DNA from: an uncultured Eubacteriales bacterium
GTDB taxonomy: Bacteria; Bacillota; Clostridia; Tissierellales; Peptoniphilaceae
Length of the DNA: 64,000 bases
Direction of reading: 5' to 3'
NCBI GenBank assembly: GCA_900539225.1
Contig: UQBO01000006.1
Coordinates: forward strand, 1 to 64,000
Both the position numbers and the translations under genes were made by a program. Positions 44,484 to 53,191 of the stretch are shown in pieces (the first letter of the stretch is position 1; the number at the start of each line of letters is the position of its first letter). Below the pieces are notes generated by a model. The model was not told where the DNA came from and searched no databases. It was given only the letters and a program-made list of their open reading frames with translations.

Positions 44484-45596
44484 TTATTTTTTATCACTAT
44501 CAGCTTTTAATTTTTCCATCTCTTCAATGGCCTCACTCTTTCTTCTTATAGAGTGTAGTATAAGTGTAACAGTAACGACTGCATATGAAATGAATGTTCT
44601 TAGGTACTCACCTATCATTGAGTTGCCTGTGATGTTAGCGCCTGCTGTAGGCATTACTATAAACATCAAGTGGAAAAGTACTGTACCAACAAGAGCGTTT
44701 TTGATTGTCGCCTTTGATACGCTCGCTCCACCTATTAGTAAGGCTGCTGCTGCATATAGTGCTGCTTGATCTGCGCCATTATATGTGTTTAAGTTACCAA
44801 TGTTTTGTAGATAGATTATTTGTCCGAAGGCTGCCATAACTGTAGAGATGACTACGGCTTTAAGTCTTGTCTTATCTACATTTATGCCGGCATCTTCAGC
44901 TATTCTCATATCGGCTCCAACGGCTCTCATGTCTTGACCTAGTTTAGTCTTTCTAAACCAAACTATGAATAAACATGCTAGGGCGATGACGATAAAGGTT
45001 GCTATAGGTAATTGAACACCTAAAACTGATATGTCTTGGCCAATAATTCTGTCCACTAATTTATCAAGACCCTTTTGACTTTGTAGGTCAATAGCATTTC
45101 TAACGCCATAGCCACGTGATAGTATTAGGTCTTTGTTCTTAAATGGAATAACTCCACCAAAGATATAAAGTACAAAGAATTGGTAAACACCTGTCATAAA
45201 ATAGCCAAGTATCATGGATGTGATCATTTCTCTTGACTTTGCTTTGTTTAGTACACCACCTGCGAATAAACCTAGTACTACAGAGATTGGTATTGAAACC
45301 AATGACGCGATAAGTATAGCTGGAAGCCCTGTTATTCCCCAGTTTTCAACGAAGATTAAGGCAACTTGACCAGCCATGGCGCCTAATACCATACCAAAAT
45401 TAATGCCTAGACCTGCAACTATAGGTATAAGTAGTGAAAGTACCAAAAAGGCGTTTCTCGCAAATCTTATTATTACTTGTGAAACCAAGAATTGTGGTGA
45501 GAATCTACTAAATATTATGCCTATCGCACAAATGATGATGAACATCACTGGAACGGTGTATTCATTTACTGTAAATAATTTATTACGCTTTTTCAT
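44484..45596 (-). CDS. ABC transporter permease (ribose/nucleoside-importer type)
   Basis: A 370-residue membrane protein with eight to ten hydrophobic segments and the BPD_transp_2 motifs GLGINFGMVLGAMAG (about 62-76) and RAVGADMRIAEDAGINVDKTR (about 220-240, the ATPase-contact loop). Second of two permeases. It overlaps the other permease by one base (TAATG) and is the last gene before the terminator. Confidence 0.9.
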   Translation of the reverse strand: MKKRNKLFTVNEYTVPVMFIIICAIGIIFSRFSPQFLVSQVIIRFARNAFLVLSLLIPIVAGLGINFGMVLGAMAGQVALIFVENWGITGLPAILIASLVSIPISVVLGLFAGGVLNKAKSREMITSMILGYFMTGVYQFFVLYIFGGVIPFKNKDLILSRGYGVRNAIDLQSQKGLDKLVDRIIGQDISVLGVQLPIATFIVIALACLFIVWFRKTKLGQDMRAVGADMRIAEDAGINVDKTRLKAVVISTVMAAFGQIIYLQNIGNLNTYNGADQAALYAAAALLIGGASVSKATIKNALVGTVLFHLMFIVMPTAGANITGNSMIGEYLRTFISYAVVTVTLILHSIRRKSEAIEEMEKLKADSDKK

Positions 45597-46651
45597 TATT
45601 TTCCACCCTCCTTACGTGTCAAGGCAAATAGTATAAGTCCGTTTGATATGATAAGTCTTAAAACGTCTGAAATATCAACCTTTATAGCTGTATTAATAAC
45701 TGTTGGTGTCATTGTTAATATACCTTGGAAAAGTAATGTACCTATCAAAACGTTCTTAATATTAGCTTTCTTAATGGATGCGCCACCAAGTAGTATAGCT
45801 GCAACACTTGGGAAAGCGAAGAATTGTGGTGCGTTATACATTTGAACGAAGCCATAACTTTGTTCGTAGATAACCATACCAGCTGCGCCTAGTGCGCATG
45901 ACAATATTACTGCTAGCATCCTAGTTTTGTTTATGTTAGCACCTGCGGCTCTTGCATAATTTTCGTTTGAGCCTACAGCTGTCATTGTTGTACCTTTTTT
46001 AGATTTAAAGAAAAGATAAACTAAATATGCAAATATCGCAAAAACTATAAACATACCTGTCGGTATAAGTAGTTTATCGCCTAATTCGCTTGCCGTTTCT
46101 AGCTCTATTCCAAGTATACGAGAAAAGGCTTTCTCCCAATATGCTTTTAAAGATATAGTTGTTCTTAAACCTTCACCACTGAAACCCATAACTGATTCTG
46201 GATTTTTAAATGGAAGTACAACCCAAAAAATATTCATTAACGCGATGAATGAGAACCCAACGTATGTCGCAATAATCATTTCGTCGCCTTTTACTCTGTT
46301 TAATATAAGACCGTATAACCAGCCAAATATCGCTCCGAATATCATGCCTATTGCAAGTGCGAATGTTACACCGCCAATACCTGTCAGTCTTAATTCTAGC
46401 GATAAAACTGCTCCTAACATACCGCCTATAAGGCCAACTGGCAAACCAAAGTTAAGTCCGCATCCTGCTTGTATCATAGGTATCATCGATAAAACTAGTA
46501 TGGCGTTCATACCAAAACGTGTTAAAACGTCTATGAATGATCTTTTTAAGTCAACGCCTATAAAACCTCCAACTATGAAAAGTCCTACTATGAAAAAGAA
46601 AATGATTACTCTAGGAAGTCCGATTCTTTTAACTAAATTTTCTTCTCTCAT
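45596..46651 (-). CDS. ABC transporter permease (ribose/nucleoside-importer type)
   Basis: A 351-residue membrane protein related to the downstream permease: GCGLNFGLPVGLIGGMLGA (about 63-81) and AVGSNENYARAAGANINKTR (about 225-245). Together the two would form the heterodimeric channel. Starts 3 bases after the ATPase gene ends. Confidence 0.9.
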   Translation of the reverse strand: MREENLVKRIGLPRVIIFFFIVGLFIVGGFIGVDLKRSFIDVLTRFGMNAILVLSMIPMIQAGCGLNFGLPVGLIGGMLGAVLSLELRLTGIGGVTFALAIGMIFGAIFGWLYGLILNRVKGDEMIIATYVGFSFIALMNIFWVVLPFKNPESVMGFSGEGLRTTISLKAYWEKAFSRILGIELETASELGDKLLIPTGMFIVFAIFAYLVYLFFKSKKGTTMTAVGSNENYARAAGANINKTRMLAVILSCALGAAGMVIYEQSYGFVQMYNAPQFFAFPSVAAILLGGASIKKANIKNVLIGTLLFQGILTMTPTVINTAIKVDISDVLRLIISNGLILFALTRKEGGK

Positions 46652-46654
46652 ATT

Positions 46655-48235
46655 CTACACCTCCTCCGGTTTTGTTCCGGCCATCATTAGTCCAAAGTAC
46701 TCTACCGGATCTGTAGGTAATAGCTCGCCAAATACTTTGCCTTCGAAGATAACAAGTATTCTGTCAGCTATGCTTCTTAACTCTTCAAGTTCACTTGATA
46801 TGATGACTATGGATGTTTCATGCTCTCTGTTATACTTTCTAAGTGCTTCAAGTACAAGTGATTTCGCACCGATATCTATACCACGAGTTGGTTCTGATAC
46901 AAATAAGAATTTTGGCTCAAGTGCAAATGCCTTTGCCAAGCATACCTTTTGTTGATTACCACCTGATAAGTTCTTTGCCTTTTCACTAGGGCCTTGAGTC
47001 CTTATTTCAAGTTCGTCAATGTATTTAAGAGCTTCTTCTTTCATCGCCTTATCATCTCTAAACTTGAATGGACCCACCTTTTTTATGAATCTATCATTAA
47101 CCATCATAGCATCGAATGCTATGTTCCAGTCAATGCCTTCATCAAGAAGTAAGCCAACGCCACGTCTGTCTTCAGAAACAAAGGCTAAGTTCTTTTTCAA
47201 AACTTCCTTTGTATGAGTTATATCTAGAGGCTCTCCTTCATAAGTAACGGTTCCGCCAGATGGGTACAAACCCATAATACCGTTTGGAATACCTAATTTA
47301 CCTTGACCTGCTAAACCGCATACGCCAAGTATCTCGCCTTTTTTAACTTCAAAGGAAACATCTCTAACCGACTCACCTGGCATATCTACATAAAGGTTTT
47401 CAACCTTCATTACAGTTTCGTCGCTTATTTCTCTTAATTCTTTTGCATTTTCCTTCTTTGACATATCACGGCCAACCATCCAACTTGCTATCTCCATGAT
47501 ATTAAGATCTTTATTTTCAGTATCTTTAATAATTTCTCCGTCACGAAGAACAATAACTTGATCACAAACATCGATTATTTCACGAAGTCTGTGTGAGATG
47601 AAGATGATGGCTATCCCTTTTTTTGCAAGTCTCTTCATCGCATCAATAAGTATATCGGCTTCCGACTCAGTTAGTACCGCAGTCGGCTCATCCATGATAA
47701 TGATTTTTACCTTATCTTTAGAAAGCTCTCTAGCTATCTCCAAAAATTGTTTGTGGCCAACTGGCATATCCTTTGCTAAAGTTTTTGTGTTTATGTCAAC
47801 GCCAAGCTTTTCAATAGCTTCCTTTGCTTTCTCTTCCATCGTAGATCTTTCCAAAGTATCCAATTGTTTGCCAAATACAGTAGAGATTGGATTCTTCTTA
47901 GTGATTTCACGATTTAATAATATGTTTTCTGTTGCAGTAAACTCTGGTATCAATGAAAACTCTTGATGCACCATGCCTATGCCGGCCTCAAGTGCGTCGA
48001 TAGGATTTTTAAAGTTTACCTTTTCACCATCGATAAGAACATCTCCTTCATAGCCGCCAGTCTCTCTAATGAAAGACATGCCAAAGAGTATGTTCATCAT
48101 GGTCGATTTACCAGCACCATTTTCTCCTACAAGTCCTAAGATCTCTCCTTCTTTAAGTTTGAATGAAACATCTTTTAAAACGTGGTTACCGGAGAAGCTT
48201 TTTCCTACATTTCTAAACTCTAATATCTCGCCCAT
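46655..48235 (-). CDS. ABC transporter ATPase with two nucleotide-binding domains (RbsA/MglA type)
   Basis: A 526-residue tandem ATPase. First domain: Walker A GENGAGKST (about 37-45), Walker B IIIMDEPTAV. Second domain: Walker A is degenerate (GLAGQGKLG, near 285), as in RbsA-type proteins, with signature LSGGNQQK near 420. I start it at the ATG 48233-48235 (preceded by GCGAGG), which gives the usual MGEILEFRNVGKSF beginning; an in-frame extension upstream is not credible. Confidence 0.93.
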   Translation of the reverse strand: MGEILEFRNVGKSFSGNHVLKDVSFKLKEGEILGLVGENGAGKSTMMNILFGMSFIRETGGYEGDVLIDGEKVNFKNPIDALEAGIGMVHQEFSLIPEFTATENILLNREITKKNPISTVFGKQLDTLERSTMEEKAKEAIEKLGVDINTKTLAKDMPVGHKQFLEIARELSKDKVKIIIMDEPTAVLTESEADILIDAMKRLAKKGIAIIFISHRLREIIDVCDQVIVLRDGEIIKDTENKDLNIMEIASWMVGRDMSKKENAKELREISDETVMKVENLYVDMPGESVRDVSFEVKKGEILGVCGLAGQGKLGIPNGIMGLYPSGGTVTYEGEPLDITHTKEVLKKNLAFVSEDRRGVGLLLDEGIDWNIAFDAMMVNDRFIKKVGPFKFRDDKAMKEEALKYIDELEIRTQGPSEKAKNLSGGNQQKVCLAKAFALEPKFLFVSEPTRGIDIGAKSLVLEALRKYNREHETSIVIISSELEELRSIADRILVIFEGKVFGELLPTDPVEYFGLMMAGTKPEEV

Positions 48236-48262
48236 AAAAAACCTCGCCTTCAATAATTTAAA

Positions 48263-48286
48263 CGGAGCAGCAATGAGGCCGCTCCG
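48263..48286 (-). other. Strong intergenic hairpin between binding-protein and ATPase genes
   Basis: 9-bp stem CGGAGCAGC / GCCGCTCCG (one G-T pair on the transcript), 6-base loop, no T run. Such hairpins commonly protect the 3' end of a highly expressed binding-protein mRNA. Confidence 0.6.
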
Positions 48287-48304
48287 TCCATTAATCAAAT
48301 ATGT

Positions 48305-49603
48305 CTATTTCTTAGATTGATAATCTTCTAGCATCTTGTAAATATCAGGAACTTCTTCATCAGTCATCTTTAAGAAACCTTTACCAAATACATAAGTATC
48401 TTGTAGTACTAGTATATGGTTCTTTCTTTCTTCCATGTTTGTTCTGTCAACATAAGTTGAAACGTTCCATGCAGCACCTGGAGTCATGTCGCCTAATACA
48501 GTCTTAACATCATCTGTATTCATCATATCTTTACCAGATTCAACCATTCTCTTACCAAGTTCGATTAGAGCTTGAGTAGTTGAGAAACCATATGAATATT
48601 TCCAAGTACCCATTCTACCAGGGTTCTTTTCAGATAATACTTCTTCTTCTTTTTCAACTATCTTGTTGAAATCACCAGCAGCTTCTTTAAGGTCAAGTCC
48701 TAGAGCTCCTGGATATCCAAGTATTGGAGATGGTAAGTCTTGTTCTACGAAAAGTGCTCCTAATTCAGAAACTTTTAGTAGCATTGGTTCAGTATGAGAA
48801 TCGTTTGTTGCAAAGAATGCAGTATCTTTACCATATTTTTGTACCCAAGCTGGCATTTGTTCCAAAATAAAGTTTTGTGCGCCTGGGATACCGATATCAC
48901 TTGTTGGGTCTGGTGCAGTTTCCATAGCAAATTCCATACCGATCTTATCACAAGTTGCTTCCATTATATCTTTTCTTAAAGACAATAGTTCGATGGACAT
49001 ATGTCTTGGGAAAGAAACGTGAACGAATTTCTTAGCGCCCATCTTTTGAGCAGCTAGTGGGATTAAATATCCACGAGTAACGTTATCTGGGTCGATAACT
49101 AGGTCAGCTGCGCTTTCGATAAGGTTAGGGTCTTCTTGAGAGTTAGATACGAAACAGAAAATGTCAGGACGTCTTTCCTTAACTTGCTTAAATGCTGCTG
49201 CAGTACCAGGTACACCTTGGTTAACAACGATAACTTTTAGCTTAGGGTCGTCAGCAAGTGAAACTATTTGTTGGATAGTTGTTTCTTGTTCTGATGAGAA
49301 GCTGTCAGGGTAGTTTTTGTGAACTATAAGTCCGCCATCCTTAGCATCTCCATATTTAGCTATCATGCCTTCACAACCACGTTGTTCGTCTTCAGATTGT
49401 GATACAGTACCAGTTACAACACCGATGTGGAAATCACTAGCTTCAGTAGCTTCGCCATCTTTAGCTTCGCCATCAGTAGCTTCAGTAGTTTTTTCGCCTT
49501 CAGTCTTGTTTGCGTCAGTAGCAGGTGCATCGTTTTTGTTACATGCTACTAGAGAAAACATCATAATTAGCGCGATTAACATCGCAAGTACTCTTTTCAT
49601 CAT
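48305..49603 (-). CDS. DUF3798 family substrate-binding lipoprotein
   Basis: A 432-residue exported lipoprotein: signal ending SLVAC (lipid Cys21), acidic Thr/Glu/Asp-rich linker to about residue 55, then the DUF3798 domain (HIGVVTGTVSQSEDEQRGCE near 58-77, VSFPRHMSIELLSLR near 197, GYPGALGLDL near 297), which resembles type I periplasmic binding proteins. It is the substrate-capturing part of the ABC importer whose ATPase and permeases follow. The cargo is unknown; the transporter class takes up sugars, nucleosides or autoinducer-like molecules. Confidence 0.88.
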   Translation of the reverse strand: MMKRVLAMLIALIMMFSLVACNKNDAPATDANKTEGEKTTEATDGEAKDGEATEASDFHIGVVTGTVSQSEDEQRGCEGMIAKYGDAKDGGLIVHKNYPDSFSSEQETTIQQIVSLADDPKLKVIVVNQGVPGTAAAFKQVKERRPDIFCFVSNSQEDPNLIESAADLVIDPDNVTRGYLIPLAAQKMGAKKFVHVSFPRHMSIELLSLRKDIMEATCDKIGMEFAMETAPDPTSDIGIPGAQNFILEQMPAWVQKYGKDTAFFATNDSHTEPMLLKVSELGALFVEQDLPSPILGYPGALGLDLKEAAGDFNKIVEKEEEVLSEKNPGRMGTWKYSYGFSTTQALIELGKRMVESGKDMMNTDDVKTVLGDMTPGAAWNVSTYVDRTNMEERKNHILVLQDTYVFGKGFLKMTDEEVPDIYKMLEDYQSKK

Positions 49604-49772
49604 AAAACCTCCTCGTACTTTAATGTCCTCTTAGCTTAAGATAATTTCAACGGATCTTAAGTTATAATTCAAAGAGCCTAATCTCGTGAGACAACCCTCT
49701 TAGCTTGAATAGCTTAGCAGTATTCTTAAAGTTCACGATAGCTATGTTTCACTTTATCAAGTGGAAGCTCTT
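49604..49772 (-). promoter_or_regulatory. Folded 5' leader of the DUF3798 ABC operon (candidate riboswitch or cis-RNA)
   Basis: About 170 bases. The RNA opens with P1 AAAGAGC/GCTCTTT (49767-49773 with 49671-49677) closing a junction that holds P2 (49748-49766, a GATA-capped hairpin with one bulge) and P3 TCGTGA/TCACGA (49733-49738 with 49684-49689), itself extended by CTT..GAATA/TATTCAAG. A further hairpin CTTAAGAT/ATCTTAAG (49635-49661) precedes the ribosome-binding site. AAGCTAAGAGG occurs twice (49627-49637 and 49696-49706). I do not recognise a known riboswitch class. Confidence 0.6.
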
Positions 49773-49778
49773 TTATAT

Positions 49779-49807
49779 ATTATAGCACCTATCACTTTAA
49801 AAGGCAA
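49779..49807 (-). promoter_or_regulatory. Promoter of the DUF3798 ABC operon
   Basis: Leftward TTGCCT (49802-49807), 17-base spacer, TATAAT (49779-49784). Transcription would start about 49772, at the first base of the leader's P1 stem. Confidence 0.8.
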
Positions 49808-49967
49808 GTATTTTTGAAATATTTTTATAAAAATTTGCAAATTTATTTAAAATATACTTCAAACTAATGGTATTAATCATGTATATGCAATATACAATTA
49901 CTTTACTTGCAATAAATTCACTATATTATGAAGTAAAAGTGCTAAGTAGATAAAATATTTTTGCAAA
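49808..49967. other. AT-rich intergenic DNA
   Basis: I see no gene, hairpin or promoter that I can support between the ABC-operon promoter and the terminator at 49968. Confidence 0.5.
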
Positions 49968-49999
49968 AGAAAAAGTCTTATGGACTTGCCACAAGACTT
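49968..49999 (-). terminator. Terminator after the AhpD-like gene
   Basis: 11-bp stem AAGTCTTATGG / CCACAAGACTT (one G-T pair on the transcript), 5-base loop, leftward T5. It is about 200 bases past the stop codon, with repeat copy C between. Confidence 0.8.
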
Positions 50000-50024
50000 G
50001 TGCCTATATTTTATAAGAACTAAT

Positions 50025-50198
50025 TTAATTTATTCACTATACAGTAATTTCGCGAATAAATTTTACAGTAATTTCGCAGAGCAGTTTGATGGGTGGGACG
50101 AAGTGGAGTTTTTTTGGCAAGCGGAGCGTATTTAGCATACTCGAGCATTGCAAAAAACGAACGAGTTCCAGGCGCAAACTGAATGCGAAAGTACGGAA
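50025..50198 (-). repeat. Intergenic repeat, copy C
   Basis: Sits between the AhpD-like gene's stop and its terminator, exactly like copy B after rpsR. Shared blocks with copy B in the same order: ATGCGAAAGT, GCAAA, an A6/T6 palindrome (50108-50157), GATGGG, AATTTCGC and CTATAC. It also has an internal 13-base direct repeat ACAGTAATTTCGC (50041-50053 and 50065-50077). Confidence 0.55.
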
Positions 50199-50200
50199 AA

Positions 50201-50533
50201 TTAATCTAAATCGTCATACATTGCCAGTGCCTTCGCTCCATACGCAGTTCCCGGACCGCCATTCATCAAGATACAAGTTTTGATAACGTCGATAAGTTGT
50301 TCTCTTGTGCCGCCTGCTTTTTTGAAGCTTGTGATGTGAGCTAGCATACATGGGATGCACTTGATAGTGATTGAGATGCCTAGGGCAACCATTTCTTTTT
50401 CGATAAGTGTTGCTGCGCTTTCTTTTGTGTAAACTGCGTGTAAATCACCAAAGGCTTTCATGATTTCTGGTGATGAATTGATTATCTCTTTGTTCATAGC
50501 ACCATTTAATTCTCTTTCTTTTTTGTAATCCAT
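50201..50533 (-). CDS. Carboxymuconolactone decarboxylase/AhpD-like protein
   Basis: A 110-residue helical protein of the CMD/AhpD superfamily with a redox CxxC in KCIPCMLAH (near residues 56-64), as in AhpD-type peroxidase partners. Start at the ATG 50531-50533 after GGGAGG; the longer frame upstream has no ribosome-binding site. It lies downstream of the OsmC-ending operon but behind a terminator, so it is probably transcribed on its own. OsmC and AhpD-like proteins both handle peroxides or thiols. Confidence 0.85.
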   Translation of the reverse strand: MDYKKERELNGAMNKEIINSSPEIMKAFGDLHAVYTKESAATLIEKEMVALGISITIKCIPCMLAHITSFKKAGGTREQLIDVIKTCILMNGGPGTAYGAKALAMYDDLD

Positions 50534-50581
50534 AATATTACCTCCCTTTATTCTTTGAAATATCTTCCAATTATATGTTAC

Positions 50582-50595
50582 CCATTCGCAAATGG
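50582..50595. promoter_or_regulatory. Inverted repeat upstream of the AhpD-like gene
   Basis: CCATTCGCAAATGG (5-bp arms, 4-base centre) lying about 10 bases upstream of a leftward TATAAT at 50574-50579. It may be an operator; no supporting copy was found. Confidence 0.35.
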
Positions 50596-50669
50596 CTATG
50601 ACATTGAATATATTTATAGTTTTGCCGTGTATTATAAGTAAAATCAATAGTCTTGTATACATCTGATTT

Positions 50670-50705
50670 AAAAAAATAGACATGCCGTGGTAAAAGCATG
50701 TCTAT
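50670..50705 (-). terminator. Terminator of the four-gene ACAD-PhnD-MetE-OsmC operon
   Basis: Perfect 10-bp stem ATAGACATGC / GCATGTCTAT, 10-base loop, leftward T6-7. Confidence 0.92.
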
Positions 50706-50712
50706 TTACATT

Positions 50713-51201
50713 TTATAATTCATATTCAAAGTCTATACTTATGTTAAATCCCTTTTTCACTCCGCTATAAACCATATCCATCTCCAAAGCATCGTGCATA
50801 AACTTATCTGCTTCTTCTCTTGTAATATCGTCTATATAGTAATAAACTTTGATCTTTATCTCTTCTATGCGCGGCGCATCGTCGACGCCCACTACTTTTA
50901 GCGTGCGAAGTGGGTTTGTGGTCTTTACTTCTGCCTTTGCTTCTATCTCATCTAGTGAAAGCTTCTTGATTTTTGCTTCTCTAATGAGTGTGAGCATCAT
51001 CGACTCCAAAATGCCTGCCAAAAATATCTCCACCGACGATAATTCTTTTTTCTCGTTATCGTATGGCAGCTCTTGGTCTGTCGATATAAAGGCCATGTCG
51101 CCGTAGCTGTTAACGGTTTTGATGTCATTCGATGTCGCTCTCATAGTAAAATCAAAGCGGCTCATCTCTTCAGTGCTATTAAAATTACCGTAGCTACTCA
51201 T
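50713..51201 (-). CDS. OsmC family protein
   Basis: A 162-residue OsmC-like protein: an N-terminal strand region, then SSVEIFLAGILESMMLTLIRE (about 55-75), the central helix that in true OsmC/Ohr carries the reactive Cys, here with no Cys. In fact the whole protein has none, so a thiol peroxidase role is unlikely and a binding or different chemistry is probable. It overlaps the MetE-like gene by 8 bases and ends the operon. Confidence 0.8.
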   Translation of the reverse strand: MSSYGNFNSTEEMSRFDFTMRATSNDIKTVNSYGDMAFISTDQELPYDNEKKELSSVEIFLAGILESMMLTLIREAKIKKLSLDEIEAKAEVKTTNPLRTLKVVGVDDAPRIEEIKIKVYYYIDDITREEADKFMHDALEMDMVYSGVKKGFNISIDFEYEL

Positions 51202-52366
51202 GTTTTTCCTTCAATTCTTTAACTGCTGTTTCAAGCTCTGCTAATTTTTTGTCAATTATTTCAAGTGTTGATACAGGTCTATTAGCAAAAGTAGCAAAGC
51301 CACAATCTGGATTTAAGAATAATCTTTCCTTGTCAATGTAGCCAAGTGCTTCTTCAGCTCTCGCTACCATATCCACATGCGATTCAATCTCATCTGTTCT
51401 TGGGTTTATAACGCCAAGGCCTAGAATGTAATTTTCTCTAATTTTGTCTGAGGCAAATAAACTCTTTAACTCGCCCGCTCTCTTTGTTGAAAATTCAAGG
51501 AATAGCGCGTCTGTATCTATGTCTTCAAATAATTTGATTAGTGGTGTATATGGTCCTTCTAGTAAGATGCTTTCGTCCTTAGACCAGTTGCCACGGCAGA
51601 CGTGAAGTGCGCGCATCGACTTAGTCCTGTCGATATGGCTCATGCATGACTTGATTAGGTGAGTCGCAAACTTTAGCTCCTCTGTCGGATCCTTCTTTTC
51701 AGAAAGTGCTGCACACATGAAGGTACGTGGCTTTCCTTCGGTAAATACGACTTCAGTTAAAACTGGTTCGTCAAATTGAATTATGTCGACACCTATCTTT
51801 TGAAGCTCTTCTATCTCTTCCTTATAGATTTTGATAACGTCTTCGCCAAGCTCTTCCTTAGAGCCATAAGCCTTGCTAGATAAGTTATATAGCCACATTG
51901 AACGAGTTACTAGATAGGGTCCTGGCAAAGTGATCTTGACCTTATGATCAGTTCTTGCCTTTAATCTCTTTAGCTCGTCGCAAACGATATTGGTCTTACG
52001 AGAAACTTTTCCTGTACATATAGCGTTTTTTATGCTTATGGCTGGAACGTCAAGTATAGAAAGTATTTGCTCGAAGGCTTTTTTGTCATCGATATACTCA
52101 AGCATCTCAGACATGGACATCATTTTAACGCCATTTAACTTTGTCGATATAAATGAAACGTAGTTATCTCTTGATAATTCGCCTGATGTGACATAGCTGA
52201 TGCCGTGTTTTTCTTGCATGCGAACAACGGCTTCTTCCTCAGCATCTATTAATTTAATAAAATCCTCTTCACTTAGAGAGCCCTTAGATCTCTTTCTAAG
52301 GGCCCTTAATATATCTTCATTTCTTGGCATGCTTCCTATAAGTGAAGTGGAGAATGCCCTAGTCAC
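51194..52366 (-). CDS. MetE-like (cobalamin-independent methionine synthase C-terminal family) methyltransferase
   Basis: A 390-residue TIM-barrel enzyme of the UROD/MetE-C superfamily. Zinc ligands His255 and Cys257 (LHVCRGNW), Glu291 (LFLEFS) and Cys355 (NPDCGF) are all present, so it can activate a thiol. QFDEP at 197-201 is typical. It lacks the N-terminal half of full MetE, so it resembles YxjG/YxjH-type or other thiol methyltransferases. It overlaps the genes on both sides by 8 bases, implying one pathway with the flavoprotein and the binding-protein-like gene. Confidence 0.87.
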   Translation of the reverse strand: MTRAFSTSLIGSMPRNEDILRALRKRSKGSLSEEDFIKLIDAEEEAVVRMQEKHGISYVTSGELSRDNYVSFISTKLNGVKMMSMSEMLEYIDDKKAFEQILSILDVPAISIKNAICTGKVSRKTNIVCDELKRLKARTDHKVKITLPGPYLVTRSMWLYNLSSKAYGSKEELGEDVIKIYKEEIEELQKIGVDIIQFDEPVLTEVVFTEGKPRTFMCAALSEKKDPTEELKFATHLIKSCMSHIDRTKSMRALHVCRGNWSKDESILLEGPYTPLIKLFEDIDTDALFLEFSTKRAGELKSLFASDKIRENYILGLGVINPRTDEIESHVDMVARAEEALGYIDKERLFLNPDCGFATFANRPVSTLEIIDKKLAELETAVKELKEKHE

Positions 52367-53183
52367 GGTATTTGCCGAAGAAGTCTAAATACTTATCGGC
52401 GTTAGTGATTTGTTCGAAACCAGTAGTTCTGCCTTCAACCCATTCTGTTAGGCCTTCAAGGTCCATGATCTTCTTGTGTTCTGGATCGTTGTAATCCATT
52501 TGAAGAAGTATCTTAGACCAAGCTTTGAAGTCTTCTGATGGGAAGCCTACGCGAGCTGAGAATATACAGTGATCGAAGTGAGGTGTTTCGCCTAAAACTT
52601 CTAATTGGTTAGCATCGATAGTGCCGTCCTTTGACCAAGCGTTGAAGTTTAGGTCAATAGTGAAAGCGCAGTCAACATCTCCTGCTTCAAGTGCTTTCAC
52701 AGCGTCAAGTTCACCGCCAACGTGGTCTCCGTTAAGGCCAACACCCTTGTCAAAACGAACTTCTTCGTAATCTTTGCCATATTCTAAGCCTTTAGTCTTT
52801 AGATAATAGATAGGGATAAGTCTTGCTTGAGGGCTGTCAAATGCGCCGAAGCCTATCTTCTTGCCCTTAAGATCTTCAAAAGACTTAATGCCCGAGTCTT
52901 TTTTAACTAGGCAGATAGTCTTTCTGTCTCTATCTGTGTCTCTCATAGGACCATTTTCGCTTTTGCCGTCAGTCCTGATTTGAGTTTGTAACCAAGCTAA
53001 TGGTGAGTTCCAAGCGATGTCTATATCGCCGTTAACAACAGCATCTACTTGTAAGTCATAGTCCTTGAAGTAAACCCCTTCAACTTCCATGCCTCTCTCT
53101 TCAAAAAATTTGTGGATCATGTCCCAGATGATACTAACCTTTGGATCATAAAGAACTGCTCCAACTTTTATCTTATCAGTCAT
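52359..53183 (-). CDS. PhnD/SsuA-like substrate-binding protein without signal peptide
   Basis: A 274-residue type II periplasmic-binding-protein fold (GDIDIAWNSPLAWLQTQ near 53-69, FEDLKGKKIGFGAFDSPQAR near 103-122, ALEAGDVDCAFTIDLNF near 166-182). Unlike exported relatives it starts MTDKIKVGAVLYDP straight into the first strand: there is no signal peptide or lipobox, and no permease or ATPase is nearby. It therefore probably acts in the cytosol as a ligand-binding protein or enzyme. Confidence 0.83.
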   Translation of the reverse strand: MTDKIKVGAVLYDPKVSIIWDMIHKFFEERGMEVEGVYFKDYDLQVDAVVNGDIDIAWNSPLAWLQTQIRTDGKSENGPMRDTDRDRKTICLVKKDSGIKSFEDLKGKKIGFGAFDSPQARLIPIYYLKTKGLEYGKDYEEVRFDKGVGLNGDHVGGELDAVKALEAGDVDCAFTIDLNFNAWSKDGTIDANQLEVLGETPHFDHCIFSARVGFPSEDFKAWSKILLQMDYNDPEHKKIMDLEGLTEWVEGRTTGFEQITNADKYLDFFGKYRD

Positions 53184-53191
53184 CTTTCCTC

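Noticed and set aside
46245..46955. Rightward 236-codon frame opposite the ABC permease and ATPase
   Set aside because: Pro/Ser/Ile-rich composition is typical of a shadow of a membrane protein gene; the leftward genes are clearly real.
49604..49772. Cobalamin or SAM riboswitch before the DUF3798 operon
   Set aside because: No B12 box and no SAM-I core (the GATGA/kink-turn segment) could be found; kept as an unassigned structured leader.
50086..50283. Rightward 65-codon reading frame
   Set aside because: Lies in repeat copy C and antisense to the AhpD-like gene, with no family resemblance.
52359..53183. Binding protein of a phosphonate ABC importer
   Set aside because: No signal peptide, and no permease or ATPase gene in the operon.
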